From positions 30,823-94,822 of the forward strand of contig NZ_JAAKEC010000013.1 in assembly GCF_011038975.1 (NCBI RefSeq): a stretch of DNA of 64,000 bases. The letters are read 5' to 3'. The notes beneath the pieces are model-generated. The model was not told where the DNA came from. It worked only from the letters and a program-made list of their open reading frames with translations, and made no database searches. Each line of letters opens with the position of its first letter. Position 1 is the first letter of the stretch. Made by a program: the position numbers and the translations under genes. Of this stretch, positions 38,300 through 47,313 are shown piece by piece. The stretch comes from Adlercreutzia sp. ZJ176. GTDB lineage: Bacteria; Actinomycetota; Coriobacteriia; Coriobacteriales; Eggerthellaceae.

Positions 38300-39310
38300 G
38301 TGGGATTTCTGGATAGCTTTAAACGCGACAGAAACGACAAGCAGAACGCCCTGGTGAACAACGTTGAGGATTCCCCGAAGGATAAAAACCTTGAGGATCC
38401 GGCCCCTGAGTCGGCTTCTTCGATCTATCTTGACATAGAGGATGTCGAGGTGGTGGTGAGAGACCTTGCTCCCTCAGTTGAAGATCAGGCTGAGAAGCGG
38501 ATTCTAAAAACATACGAGGAAAAAGATCCAGTAAAGCGCGTGGTAGGGCAGACGAAGATCATCGCCATAATCAACCAAAAGGGCGGTGTAGGGAAATCAA
38601 CTACGGCAATTAATCTCGCAGCTGCGCTCGGCGAGATGGGCCGCCAAGTTCTTCTCGTTGATCTGGATCCTCAGGGAAATTCCTCGAGTGGCCTTGGGAT
38701 AGAGAAATCAACAGTAGAACACTGCATCTATGACGTCCTCCTCTCTGATGTACCCATTGAGAAGGTTATAATTCCTGACGTTTGCGAGGGATTAGATGTC
38801 GCACCTGCGACGATCAACCTTGCTGGTGCCGAAGTAGAGCTCGTCTCCGAGATGGCTCGCGAGAACAGGCTTAAAGACGCTGTAGGAACCATGCGCGGCC
38901 GATATGACTATATTTTCATAGATTGTCCGCCGTCTCTGGGACTTCTTACCGTGAATGCGCTCGTAGCTGCTGACAAGCTTCTCATTCCTATTCAGTGTGA
39001 GTTCTACGCACTGGAAGGCGTGACAAAACTTCTTGAGTCAATGAAGCGTGTCAAAACAAGGCTCAACCCCACTCTCGACATCTATGGTGTTCTTCTTACC
39101 ATGTATGACAACAGGACGACGCTTTCAAAGCAGGTTGTTGACGAGGTGAGAGGGTATTTTGGAAAGATCGTGTTCACCACTCTCATTCCTCGTACCGTCA
39201 AGCTATCCGAGGCACCGAGTTTTGGTCAGCCCATCACGCAATACGATCCTCGCGGAAAGGGGTCTATTGCCTACACTGAGCTTGCGAAAGAAGTGATCAA
39301 CCGTGGCTAA
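38300..39310 (+). CDS. parA: chromosome partitioning ATPase ParA (Soj)
   Basis: 336 aa. Deviant Walker A 'NQKGGVGKSTT' at residues 92-102, 'LLVDLDPQGNSSSGLG', 'YDYIFIDCPPSLGLLT' and the C-terminal 'LIPRTVKLSEAPSFGQPI'. Soj-type ParA usually starts just before the Walker A; here ~85 additional residues, acidic and without repeats, precede it. GTG start with AAAGGAGG. parB overlaps its end by 8 bases. ParA moves ParB-parS complexes over the nucleoid. Confidence 0.97.
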   Translation: MGFLDSFKRDRNDKQNALVNNVEDSPKDKNLEDPAPESASSIYLDIEDVEVVVRDLAPSVEDQAEKRILKTYEEKDPVKRVVGQTKIIAIINQKGGVGKSTTAINLAAALGEMGRQVLLVDLDPQGNSSSGLGIEKSTVEHCIYDVLLSDVPIEKVIIPDVCEGLDVAPATINLAGAEVELVSEMARENRLKDAVGTMRGRYDYIFIDCPPSLGLLTVNALVAADKLLIPIQCEFYALEGVTKLLESMKRVKTRLNPTLDIYGVLLTMYDNRTTLSKQVVDEVRGYFGKIVFTTLIPRTVKLSEAPSFGQPITQYDPRGKGSIAYTELAKEVINRG

Positions 39311-40355
39311 AAATACAAAAGGCGGCCTTGGCCGCGGATTAAATTCCCTGTTGGGAGGTACTTTCGAGACTTCAATGCCCGCGACCCCCTCTCCTTCCCG
39401 AGAGAGAGTTGTGGTAGGGGAAGAGAATATCCCTTCCTACAGCTCCTTCGTTGAGCCTAAGCTAAAACCCTCTTCTGTGCCTGCTGATCTGCCGCGCCCC
39501 GCTGTTCAACGTGAGCAAGAGAAATCGGCTGAGGAACCCCTTACTTTGAGGAAAGTGCTGGCGAAAAAACTTGACGAGGTTCCCATTGAGAGCGTCGTCC
39601 CTAACCCTGATCAACCGCGAACCAACTTCAAAAAGGAAGAGATCGAGGAGCTTGCAAACTCCATTGAAAAAGACGGCCTTCTACAGCCTATTCTCGTGAG
39701 AACGATCAGAGAAGGAAAGTACCAGATCATTGCAGGAGAAAGACGCTGGCAGGCTTGTAAGTCCATTGGATTGAAGACTGTCCCGGTTCGCATTAAGGAC
39801 GTTGATGAGGACCGGGCCCTTGAGTTGGCTCTTGTTGAGAACGTCCAGCGCTCTGATCTTAACCCCATTGAGGAAGCTTATGGGTATAAGCGCCTGATGG
39901 AACGCAAGAACATGACCCAAGCTGACATTGCTCAAGCGATGTCGAAGGGACGATCGACTGTCGCAAACGCCTTGCGCTTGCTCGACCTGCCGGAGGGCGC
40001 CCAGCAGCTTCTCTTCGAAGACAAGATCACGGCCGGGCACGCGCGTGCCATCTTGTCTATTCCTTCCCAAGAGGGGCGTCAGACGCTCACTAACAAACTC
40101 ATGGAAATGAAAATGAGCGTTCGCGAAGCTGAGAATTTAGCTCGTCTGCTTTCCGGAAAGCCCTCGGAAGGCTCGACAACAGCAAGGCAGCCTCTTCCTA
40201 AGGCATATAAGTCGGTTGCGAAGGCGCTCCGAGAGGTTCTCAACACCAACGTGAGAGTGAAATCTGTCAAAGGAAAGAACAAGATAGAGATTGAGTTCAA
40301 GGATGAAGAGGAGCTTGAGAGGCTCTTTGAGGAGCTGATAGCCTCAGTTTCCTGA
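39303..40355 (+). CDS. parB: chromosome partitioning CTPase ParB (Spo0J)
   Basis: 350 aa. N-terminal ParA-activating peptide 'KGGLGRGLNSLLGG'; ParB/Srx CTP-binding domain with 'RTNFKKEEIEELANSIEKDGLLQPI' and 'GERRWQA'; HTH 'MTQADIAQAMSKGRSTVANALRLL' for parS contact; C-terminal dimer domain. GTG start. The 25 parS sites in this window are its binding sites. Confidence 0.98.
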   Translation: MAKNTKGGLGRGLNSLLGGTFETSMPATPSPSRERVVVGEENIPSYSSFVEPKLKPSSVPADLPRPAVQREQEKSAEEPLTLRKVLAKKLDEVPIESVVPNPDQPRTNFKKEEIEELANSIEKDGLLQPILVRTIREGKYQIIAGERRWQACKSIGLKTVPVRIKDVDEDRALELALVENVQRSDLNPIEEAYGYKRLMERKNMTQADIAQAMSKGRSTVANALRLLDLPEGAQQLLFEDKITAGHARAILSIPSQEGRQTLTNKLMEMKMSVREAENLARLLSGKPSEGSTTARQPLPKAYKSVAKALREVLNTNVRVKSVKGKNKIEIEFKDEEELERLFEELIASVS

Positions 40356-40390
40356 TCCTGCATCAAAGGGAAGAGTAAAGCTGCCCTGAA

Positions 40391-40406
40391 TGTTTCACGT
40401 GAAACA
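40391..40406. other. parS site 16, centre of a 40-bp palindrome after parB
   Basis: Exact match with perfect 12-base arms (40379-40418, AGCTGCCCTGAA); terminator-like, 36 bases after parB. Confidence 0.95.
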
Positions 40407-40432
40407 TTCAGGGCAGCTCTGTTTAAGGGACG

Positions 40433-40448
40433 TGTTTCACGTGAAACA
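40433..40448. other. parS site 17, parB-rlmN gap
   Basis: Exact match without extended arms, midway between sites 16 and 18. Confidence 0.95.
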
Positions 40449-40484
40449 CTTGGAGAGGCCGTTGGTTGGAGTCTTTTAGGGAAA

Positions 40485-40500
40485 TGTTTCACGTGAAACA
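40485..40500. other. parS site 18, centre of a 32-bp palindrome after rlmN
   Basis: Exact match with TAGGGAAA / TTTCCCTA arms (40477-40508), 12 bases from the rlmN stop on the other strand. Confidence 0.95.
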
Positions 40501-40511
40501 TTTCCCTACCA

Positions 40512-41567
40512 TCACACCTCACTCATCTTGTTCTTCAATTGGCCGCATGCGCCGGATATATCTGCACCCCTTGATTTCCTGAAAGTAGCTTCGATGTGAC
40601 GTTTCTCAAACTCCTTAAGCCATATCTCGCTGACATGCTTCTTTGAAGGTTTGAATTGAGAATTTTCCACGCTGTTCACGGGAAGGAGGTTCACATGGCA
40701 GAGAATGCCTTCGCAGAATTTTAAGAGTTCTTTCAAATCTTCGGGGCCGTCGTTGACATCCCGGATGAGAAGGTATTCGAACGTCACGCGGCGGTTCGTC
40801 TTTCTGATGTAGCTCTCCAACACCTGCTTAAGTTGGTCAAGCGGCTGGTTCGCTACTTTTGGCATCAATTTGTCGCGTTTTGTTTGAATAGCGGAGTGGA
40901 GGGAGACGGCTAGCGTGAACTGCTCAGGTTCTTTCGCAAACCGCTCGATACCTTCAATGATTCCGCACGTAGACACCGTTATATGTCGTGCCCCTATGCT
41001 TAATCCTTCTTTCTCGTTTATCATCCTGAGCGCTTTAAGGGTCTCCTCGTAATTGAGAAATGGTTCTCCTTGTCCCATTGCCACGGCGTTGGTCACTCGT
41101 TGGGAAAAATCTTCCTCTACCGCTAAGATCTGATCGACTATCTCGCTTGCGGTGAGGTTGCGCTTGAATCCTTCTTTTCCGGTTGCGCAAAAGGCACATC
41201 CCATGGGACAACCGACTTGAGTGGAGAAGCATACGGTGAGGCGCTGCCTTGATGCGTCGCCGCTTTCAGAGGGAAGCCCTACGGTTTCTGCACGCTGCCC
41301 GTCAGAGAATTCGATGATGTACTTTCGCGTGCCGTCCGTTGAGATTCGTTTATCTGCTATTCGAGAGCTTGCAAGAGGGCATTCTTCGGCAAGCTGAGCG
41401 CGCAGGGCGAGGGGGAGATTGGTCATCTCATCATAAGAAGAGGCATGTTTCACGTGAAACCATTCATAGATTTGCTTTGCTCGGAACTTTGGTTGCCCGA
41501 GGTCCTTCACAAGGTATTCAAGTTGATCAAGTCGGTAAGTTTTGATTTCATTCAAAGGTCTCGTCAT
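40512..41567 (-). CDS. rlmN: dual-specificity 23S rRNA/tRNA m2A methyltransferase RlmN
   Basis: 351 aa radical-SAM enzyme: cluster motif 'CFSTQVGCPMGCAFCATGKEGFKRNL' (CxxxCxxC), 'NAVAMGQGEPFLNY', 'TVSTCGIIEGIERF' and the C-terminal Cys in 'SGACGQL'. It methylates A2503 of 23S rRNA and A37 of some tRNAs. In the N-terminal domain the family stretch before 'SSYDEMTNLP' reads 'YEWFHVKHA', coded by a 15/16 parS site. AAGGTGA precedes the ATG. Confidence 0.96.
   Translation of the reverse strand: MTRPLNEIKTYRLDQLEYLVKDLGQPKFRAKQIYEWFHVKHASSYDEMTNLPLALRAQLAEECPLASSRIADKRISTDGTRKYIIEFSDGQRAETVGLPSESGDASRQRLTVCFSTQVGCPMGCAFCATGKEGFKRNLTASEIVDQILAVEEDFSQRVTNAVAMGQGEPFLNYEETLKALRMINEKEGLSIGARHITVSTCGIIEGIERFAKEPEQFTLAVSLHSAIQTKRDKLMPKVANQPLDQLKQVLESYIRKTNRRVTFEYLLIRDVNDGPEDLKELLKFCEGILCHVNLLPVNSVENSQFKPSKKHVSEIWLKEFEKRHIEATFRKSRGADISGACGQLKNKMSEV
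41446..41461. other. parS site 19 (15/16), inside rlmN
   Basis: TGTTTCACGTGAAACC; last base differs. Translated on the minus strand as WFHVKH. Confidence 0.8.
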
Positions 41568-41783
41568 GTTGGTTGTTCACCTTCGCTCGAGTGATGTCAT
41601 GGAAAGCGCTTTCGAGTCAGTCGATGAGAATCGCGAACTCAAGTGAAAGAGCTTATGCTGAGATATGCAGCTAGGAGTAGTTTAGATGATATGACGTTTC
41701 AAAAGTCGCTCAGGAATTGTTTTCATAGAAGGGAGAATGCGGATATAGGTGGAGAATGCTCTGCTCAGGGGCTTATCAACATT

Positions 41784-41792
41784 TGGTATACT
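41784..41792 (+). promoter_or_regulatory. extended -10 promoter of ddl
   Basis: TGGTATACT, 34 bases before the chosen start; with its two flanking T it is the same 11-mer as before rpsF. Confidence 0.55.
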
Positions 41793-41825
41793 TTCGGGCG
41801 ATGTCTTTAGTCGATGGGAAAGAAG

Positions 41826-42779
41826 ATGCTGATGTTTGAGTCTTTCGAACCAACTCAATGCCGCGTGGCGCTTCTCTCGGGAGGAACGAGTGGCGAGCGT
41901 GAAATTTCGCTCGCTTCTGGAGAAGGTGCCCTCAGTGCTCTTACTGAGGCAGGATTTCAGGTGACGTCGCTTGATCCTGCGGTCAAGAGTGATTTGAAGG
42001 CTCTCATTGACGGTGACTTCGACGCGGCATTCCTGTGCTTGCATGGTCGAAAAGGAGAGGATGGAGCGATCCAGGGATTCCTTGAGATGATCGACTTGCC
42101 CTACATTGGGTCTGATGTGTGGTCGAGCGCGCTCGCCATCGACAAGGCGAAAGCTAAGATGTTCTACAAGGCGGCGGGTATTCCTACGCCGCAGTCGATG
42201 GTTCTCAAAAAGGGTGAATCATTTAATGTTGAGAAGATCGTTGAAATGGTGGGGGATCACTGCGTCATCAAGCCTGCGACTGAGGGAAGTTCTCTCGGCG
42301 TTTTTATCGTCGAAGGTCGCCAGGAGATAGAGTCTGCTTTGGGAGAAGTGTTTGCGTATGACATGCAGGCTCTCGTTGAGACTTACGTCAAGGGAACAGA
42401 GCTCACAGTGGCTGTTATCGGCAATGAAAACCCGCGCGCATTGCCTATTATTGAGATAGTTCCCAAGAGCGATTCGTATGATTTCGAATCAAAATATGCT
42501 CCCGGCGGGTCAGAGCATATCTGTCCTGCCCGTCTCTCTGATACGGTTACCGCTGAGATTCAGGATTTGGCGGAGAGGGCCCATAGGGCGCTTGAGTGCT
42601 CGGGTGTGTCGCGATCTGACTTCATTCTTGACGAAGAGGGTGTAAGTTGGATATTGGAGACGAACACCATTCCAGGTATGACGGGAACATCGCTTCTTCC
42701 CGACGCTGCGCGCGCTGCGGGTATATCCTTCCCTGAGCTCTGCACGTTTCTTATCCAATGTGCGCTGGAGGACGCCTGA
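41826..42779 (+). CDS. ddl: D-alanine--D-alanine ligase
   Basis: ATP-grasp ligase that makes the D-Ala-D-Ala dipeptide of peptidoglycan; about 317 aa. 'ALLSGGTSGEREISLASG', 'CLHGRKGEDGAIQGFLEMIDLPYIGS', 'HCVIKPATEGSSLGV', 'ETYVKGTELTVAVIG' and 'WILETNTIPGMTGTSLLP' are all present. Starts at 41814, 41826 and 41832 are possible; 41826 is preferred for the GGGAAAG upstream. AT-richer than average. Confidence 0.95.
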   Translation: MLMFESFEPTQCRVALLSGGTSGEREISLASGEGALSALTEAGFQVTSLDPAVKSDLKALIDGDFDAAFLCLHGRKGEDGAIQGFLEMIDLPYIGSDVWSSALAIDKAKAKMFYKAAGIPTPQSMVLKKGESFNVEKIVEMVGDHCVIKPATEGSSLGVFIVEGRQEIESALGEVFAYDMQALVETYVKGTELTVAVIGNENPRALPIIEIVPKSDSYDFESKYAPGGSEHICPARLSDTVTAEIQDLAERAHRALECSGVSRSDFILDEEGVSWILETNTIPGMTGTSLLPDAARAAGISFPELCTFLIQCALEDA

Positions 42780-42823
42780 GGCTGCATTTGATGGCTTTAT
42801 GAGTGAAAGGGAGGGGGTTGAAA

Positions 42824-42839
42824 TGTTTCACGTGAAACA
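42824..42839. other. parS site 20, centre of a 44-bp palindrome after ddl
   Basis: Exact match with perfect 14-base arms (42810-42853, GGAGGGGGTTGAAA): the longest in the window. It lies 30 bases after the ddl stop. Confidence 0.95.
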
Positions 42840-42980
42840 TTTCAACCCCCTCCTTAGGCTTGCGGATGTAGTGAGAGTTTCGGTGAGGGTTCGGAGATGA
42901 GACAGAAAGAACAGCCACGCCCTCTTTTTTTTGAAGCCTCTTCAGTTGGCTGGCTTTTAAAGTGGTGGAGGGGGGCGGAA

Positions 42981-42996
42981 TGTTTCACGTGAAACA
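42981..42996. other. parS site 21, centre of a 34-bp palindrome
   Basis: Exact match with GGGGCGGAA / TTCCGCCCC arms (42972-43005), at the 3' end of the minus-strand gene at 43034. Confidence 0.95.
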
Positions 42997-43033
42997 TTCC
43001 GCCCCTCGCTCTTCCAACTCTACGTGGATATGT

Positions 43034-43672
43034 TTAAAACACGCCGCAGGACTTCAGCCCGAGCAGAACAAGAACAACCAGCGCAATGAGAAACGCCCAA
43101 CTTGCTGCGTAGCACCCTTTGTTCCCCTTGCGTCCTTGCTCGATAATCCTCTCGCTGACGGACAGCCGGCTCTTCATGATGGCGTTGCCTTTGGAAAGCT
43201 TGGGTAGAGGCATGTTCTGATCAGGCAGCCACATGCCCGCACTTGATAAAACCTTCTTCACTTCGTTGTCTTTGAGGTCGATGTTCGGGCGCGTTCCTTC
43301 TCCCATCTTCTTTCGCACCCCATCGACGAATTTTGAAAACGCTTTGTCGTTTGAGGGGTTGTAGCAGATGACGGCCATCTCGCCCCAGTAGCGCCCAGGA
43401 TCGGGCGCGTCAGAGTAGGCGACGAACGAGAGAATCGCTGTCAACTTCATCCCGCGCGCCTTCCAGATGCTTAGCTCGCGCGAGAACTTGGCGTCAAAGA
43501 AGCCGACGCGCTTGCCAAATCGATTGACGAGCCATGCTTTGTGGGAGCTGCTGTCCATCTCGATGTCGATCTGGTAAAGATCGCCGATGAGGTTGTCAGC
43601 GCCAATGAGCGCCGCGCCATCGTTCTTTGAAACAGTGTTGAATGTTTGATATGTACCGAAATACTGATCCAT
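43034..43672 (-). CDS. tail-anchored protein of unknown function
   Basis: 212 aa; not recognised with confidence. A soluble alpha/beta part ('GDLYQIDIEMDSSSHKAWLVNRFGKRVGFFDAKFSRELSIWKARGMKLTAILSFVAY') has the look of a small beta-rich, HIRAN-like domain, followed by one C-terminal membrane helix ('ASWAFLIALVVLVLLGL'). Ribosome binding site GGGTAGG is weak. Single gene, divergent from the DinG-type gene. Confidence 0.8.
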   Translation of the reverse strand: MDQYFGTYQTFNTVSKNDGAALIGADNLIGDLYQIDIEMDSSSHKAWLVNRFGKRVGFFDAKFSRELSIWKARGMKLTAILSFVAYSDAPDPGRYWGEMAVICYNPSNDKAFSKFVDGVRKKMGEGTRPNIDLKDNEVKKVLSSAGMWLPDQNMPLPKLSKGNAIMKSRLSVSERIIEQGRKGNKGCYAASWAFLIALVVLVLLGLKSCGVF

Positions 43673-43848
43673 GACCTACCCATTCCAGAGGTTGATACAA
43701 TGTCTAGATATGTTTTTGCTGCCTCACATAATAAAATAATATGTTCAGCGCGTTTGCTCCGCTTCGTGAAAAGCAGTGAGATCGGTGCGTGCGCGCGAGT
43801 GGCGGAACGCGAGTGGCGGAACAAGAGTATGAGCCAGGAAGTTGTAAC

Positions 43849-46800
43849 ATGCCTAAGAAAACACTAACCGACGCGCTTGATGGCGGAAACACTTCGTCTC
43901 TTGTTTCTTTAAGGGATCCTATCGCGCCGACTTCGTCTGAGTGTTCCACGGATTCCTCTGATGCTCACATGAAGGCATGCTCGGCGGGCTCAGATGGTTT
44001 GCTTGAGCCGTTGCCTGTCACGTCTGCTGGAATCTCTCCTGATTCGTTTGGCGGTGAGGTTTCTGGAACTTCCGAAACGTCGCCTGACGCCGTCTCTGCT
44101 CTGCTCAGGCAGTTCGTCACAGAAGGAACGCCTGATGAAGTGTTCGCGCGCTATGCTTCGCTTCCGCAGCGCGCCGCCCAATCTGACTTCGGGGAGTTTG
44201 ACCGCAATGTCGTGGTGCTCGATACGGAGACCACGGGTTTCTCCCTAAACCATGACGAGCTCACCCAGATTGCCGCCGCGCGTTTGGAGAAAGGCGAGGT
44301 AGTTGACTGGTTCATCACATTTGTTAACCCTGGTAAACCTATTCCGGATGATGTAGCCCATCTGACTGACATTCATGACGAGGACGTAGCTGATGCGCCG
44401 CTGCCCGCCGACGCTCTCACCCAGCTTGTCAAGTTCGTCGGCGACGCCAAGATAGTGGCGCATAACGCGGAATTCGATCGAAACTTCACCACGAAGCACC
44501 CTGCGGGCTATCCGCTTCTCGAGAACACCTGGCTTGACTCTTTGGACCTCGCGCGCATCGCTCTTCCGCGCATGAAGTCACATCGCCTCATTGACCTAGT
44601 GCGTGCCTTCGGGGCGCCGCTCTCGACGCACCGCGCTGACGACGACGTGGCTGCCACCTGCGCGCTCTTCCGCATCCTGCTCGCCGCTGTCGATGCCATG
44701 CCCACATCGCTCGTCGGCGAGATCGCGAGGATGGCCACGCCTGCTGAGTGGTCGACTTCGGTGGTGTTCGCTCATTTCGCACGAGAGAACGCGCGCCGAG
44801 CAGCGCAGAAGGCGAATGAAATGGGCCCCGCGCCCGCGGTCTCAGGTACTGTAGGTGCAGATGATGCGGCGGCTTTAACGGCATCCGGGATCGCTGACGC
44901 AACGGCAGTCTCTAACATCGCCGCGAGGTCGACAGTCGCCGTACTCGGAACCGCAACGGCATCAGCTGTAACCTCATCTGCTGCTTCATCTACCGCCTCA
45001 ACATCCCTCTCTGACGCCCCCGACTTCGCGTATGAGCCGTTCTCGTTGCGCACGATGCGCCGCGATCGCGTGCGCAGCATTGAGCAGCGCGCGAAACGCG
45101 ACGCCAAGGACATTGCGGAAGATCCCCTGTCGAGCCTGGCATTCCCCTCGGCGCGTGAGATTGACCAGGCGTTCAGCGAATCAGGGCTCGTCGGGTCACT
45201 CTATGAGGTGTATGAGCCGCGCGGCGAGCAGGTGGCGATGGCGCGCGCCGTCCGCGCCGTGTTTGCCACATCCGACAACCTCATGGTGGAGGCTGGCACG
45301 GGCGTGGGCAAGTCGATGGCCTACTTGGTGCCCGCTGCGCTGACAGCCGTCGCCAACAACATAACGGTCGGCGTGGCTACGAAGACGAATACCCTGCTTG
45401 ACCAGCTTATCTACCATGAGCTGCCTGCGCTGGCCCAAGCGCTTGAAACGCAGGGGAAGCACCTCACGTTCACCGCCCTCAAAGGGTTCTCACATTATCC
45501 TTGTTTGAGGAAGATAAACCGCATTGTGGCTGAGGGGCCTAAGATGCGCGAGGTGACGAACGGTGTGTACTCGCAGGCGCCCGCGCTTGCCGCGCTGCTC
45601 TCCTACATCGAGCAGACGGAATATGACGACATGGACGGCTTGAAGATTGACTACCGCCTCCTGCCGCGCCGCTCCATCACCACCACGAGCCATGACTGCC
45701 TGCGTCGCAAGTGTCCCTTCTACGGGACGTCGTGCTTCGTGCACGGCTCACGCCGCCGTGCCGAGTCGGCGCATGTGGTAGTGACCAACCACAGCCTGCT
45801 GTTCTGTGACCTCGCCGCCGACGGCGGGCTTCTGCCTCCCATTCGCTTCTGGGTGGTCGACGAGGCCCACGGCGCCGAGAACGAAGCGCGCCGCGCGTTC
45901 TCGCTGGAGCTCTCCGTTGATGACCTGAACAACCTGGCGCAACGCGTCTCGGCAGGCGAGACTTCGCGAAATGTGTTCGTTCGTGCCGAGCGTAACGTGG
46001 TCGCACCCGACTCTGAAGGCTCGGGGACGCTCTTCTACGCGTTGACCAACAAGGCGAAGGAAGCGGGACGCCTGTTCGCCGAGGCTGAGGGGGAGTTTGC
46101 CGCGCACGTGCGTGACCTGCTCTACTTCGACCCGCCGAAGCGAAACAAGGGATACGAGTACGTCGACCTGTGGATCAACGACGAGATTCGCCGCTCCTCG
46201 GCCTTCCAGGCGCTCGCAGGTTTCGGGCAGGTTATGTCCGAGCGCGCGGAGAGGCTCATAACCGCATGTCAGGAGCTTGTCGGTTACCTTGAGGACGTTG
46301 AGGGTGCGGCTGTGGTGCAACGTGAGATCGCTTCGGTCGCCATGGAGCTCAAGGATGTGCTGCGCGCCGCCGAGACCATCCTGTTCGCAGGTTCCGAAAG
46401 TTACGTGTATGCCGCGCATCTTTGCCATAAGGCGGGCCGTGGCGGCGAGAACCTCGAAGCGCTGCTCTACAACGTGGGCGCGCGCCTGGGTGAGACGCTG
46501 TACTCCAACACCTACTCAGTTGTCTATGCATCTGCGACGTTGACCGTGGATGAGTCGTTCGCGTCATTTGAGGCAGCTCTAGGACTCAACGCCGACGAAT
46601 TGTCGCACTGTACCATGCTTAAACTTGACTCAAGCTATGACTTCGACAGCCATATGACCGTGTATGTGGTGAAGGACATGCCGGAGCCGAACGAGCCCCG
46701 CTACCTGCCTGAGCTGCAGAGGCTGCTCATCGGCGCGCACATTGCGCAGCGCGGCTCGATGCTCACGCTCTTCACGAACCGTCGCGAAATGGAGAAGTGC

Positions 46801-47265
46801 TTCGACGAAGTCCAACCTGTTCTCAAGAGCGAGGATTTGCGTTTGGTATGTCAGAAGTGGGGAGTGTCGGTGAAAGGCCTGCGCGACGACTTCCTTGCGG
46901 ATGAGCACCTGTCGCTCTTCGCGCTGAAGAGCTTCTGGGAGGGGTTTGACGCGCCCGGCGCCACGTTGAAGGGCGTCATCATCCCCAAGCTTCCCTTCGC
47001 AAAGCCCACCGATCCTCTGTCGTGCGAACGCGCGGCGCGTGACGCGCAGGCGTGGCGGCGCTACGTGCTGCCCGCGGCGGTGCTCGAGACGAAGCAGGCG
47101 GCAGGTCGCCTGATTCGCAAGGCGGATGACGAAGGAGTGCTGATCTTAGCTGACAAGCGCCTGGTGACGAAAGGATATGGAAAGGCGTTTCTGAAGTCGC
47201 TTCCCAGCAAGAACATCCACGTGTGCACGATTGACGAAGTGATCTCCGCGCTGGGGCGTGCGTGA
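43849..47265 (+). CDS. DinG-family helicase with N-terminal DEDDh exonuclease
   Basis: 1138 aa. Residues 118-290: DnaQ-like 3'-5' exonuclease ('VVVLDTETTGF', 'VAHNAEFDRNF', 'HRADDDVAAT'). After an Ala/Thr/Ser linker (~310-400) a superfamily-2 helicase: Walker A 'EAGTGVGKSMAY', four Cys in the iron-sulfur region ('YPCLRKINR', 'DCLRRKCPFYGTSC'), 'VVDEAHGAEN', 'YASATLT'. XPD/DinG-type unwinding of damaged or recombining DNA is expected. The ATG at 43849 has AGGAAG 9 bases upstream; an ATG in the open frame 60 bases upstream lacks one. The first ~110 residues are low complexity. Confidence 0.93.
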   Translation: MPKKTLTDALDGGNTSSLVSLRDPIAPTSSECSTDSSDAHMKACSAGSDGLLEPLPVTSAGISPDSFGGEVSGTSETSPDAVSALLRQFVTEGTPDEVFARYASLPQRAAQSDFGEFDRNVVVLDTETTGFSLNHDELTQIAAARLEKGEVVDWFITFVNPGKPIPDDVAHLTDIHDEDVADAPLPADALTQLVKFVGDAKIVAHNAEFDRNFTTKHPAGYPLLENTWLDSLDLARIALPRMKSHRLIDLVRAFGAPLSTHRADDDVAATCALFRILLAAVDAMPTSLVGEIARMATPAEWSTSVVFAHFARENARRAAQKANEMGPAPAVSGTVGADDAAALTASGIADATAVSNIAARSTVAVLGTATASAVTSSAASSTASTSLSDAPDFAYEPFSLRTMRRDRVRSIEQRAKRDAKDIAEDPLSSLAFPSAREIDQAFSESGLVGSLYEVYEPRGEQVAMARAVRAVFATSDNLMVEAGTGVGKSMAYLVPAALTAVANNITVGVATKTNTLLDQLIYHELPALAQALETQGKHLTFTALKGFSHYPCLRKINRIVAEGPKMREVTNGVYSQAPALAALLSYIEQTEYDDMDGLKIDYRLLPRRSITTTSHDCLRRKCPFYGTSCFVHGSRRRAESAHVVVTNHSLLFCDLAADGGLLPPIRFWVVDEAHGAENEARRAFSLELSVDDLNNLAQRVSAGETSRNVFVRAERNVVAPDSEGSGTLFYALTNKAKEAGRLFAEAEGEFAAHVRDLLYFDPPKRNKGYEYVDLWINDEIRRSSAFQALAGFGQVMSERAERLITACQELVGYLEDVEGAAVVQREIASVAMELKDVLRAAETILFAGSESYVYAAHLCHKAGRGGENLEALLYNVGARLGETLYSNTYSVVYASATLTVDESFASFEAALGLNADELSHCTMLKLDSSYDFDSHMTVYVVKDMPEPNEPRYLPELQRLLIGAHIAQRGSMLTLFTNRREMEKCFDEVQPVLKSEDLRLVCQKWGVSVKGLRDDFLADEHLSLFALKSFWEGFDAPGATLKGVIIPKLPFAKPTDPLSCERAARDAQAWRRYVLPAAVLETKQAAGRLIRKADDEGVLILADKRLVTKGYGKAFLKSLPSKNIHVCTIDEVISALGRA

Positions 47266-47274
47266 AACAGAAAA

Positions 47275-47290
47275 TGTTTCACGTGAAACA
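47275..47290. other. parS site 22, after the DinG-type gene
   Basis: Exact match, symmetry 47270-47295 (GAAAA/TTTTC), starting 9 bases after the stop. Confidence 0.95.
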
Positions 47291-47313
47291 TTTTCCGGCG
47301 AGATAGGCTCATC

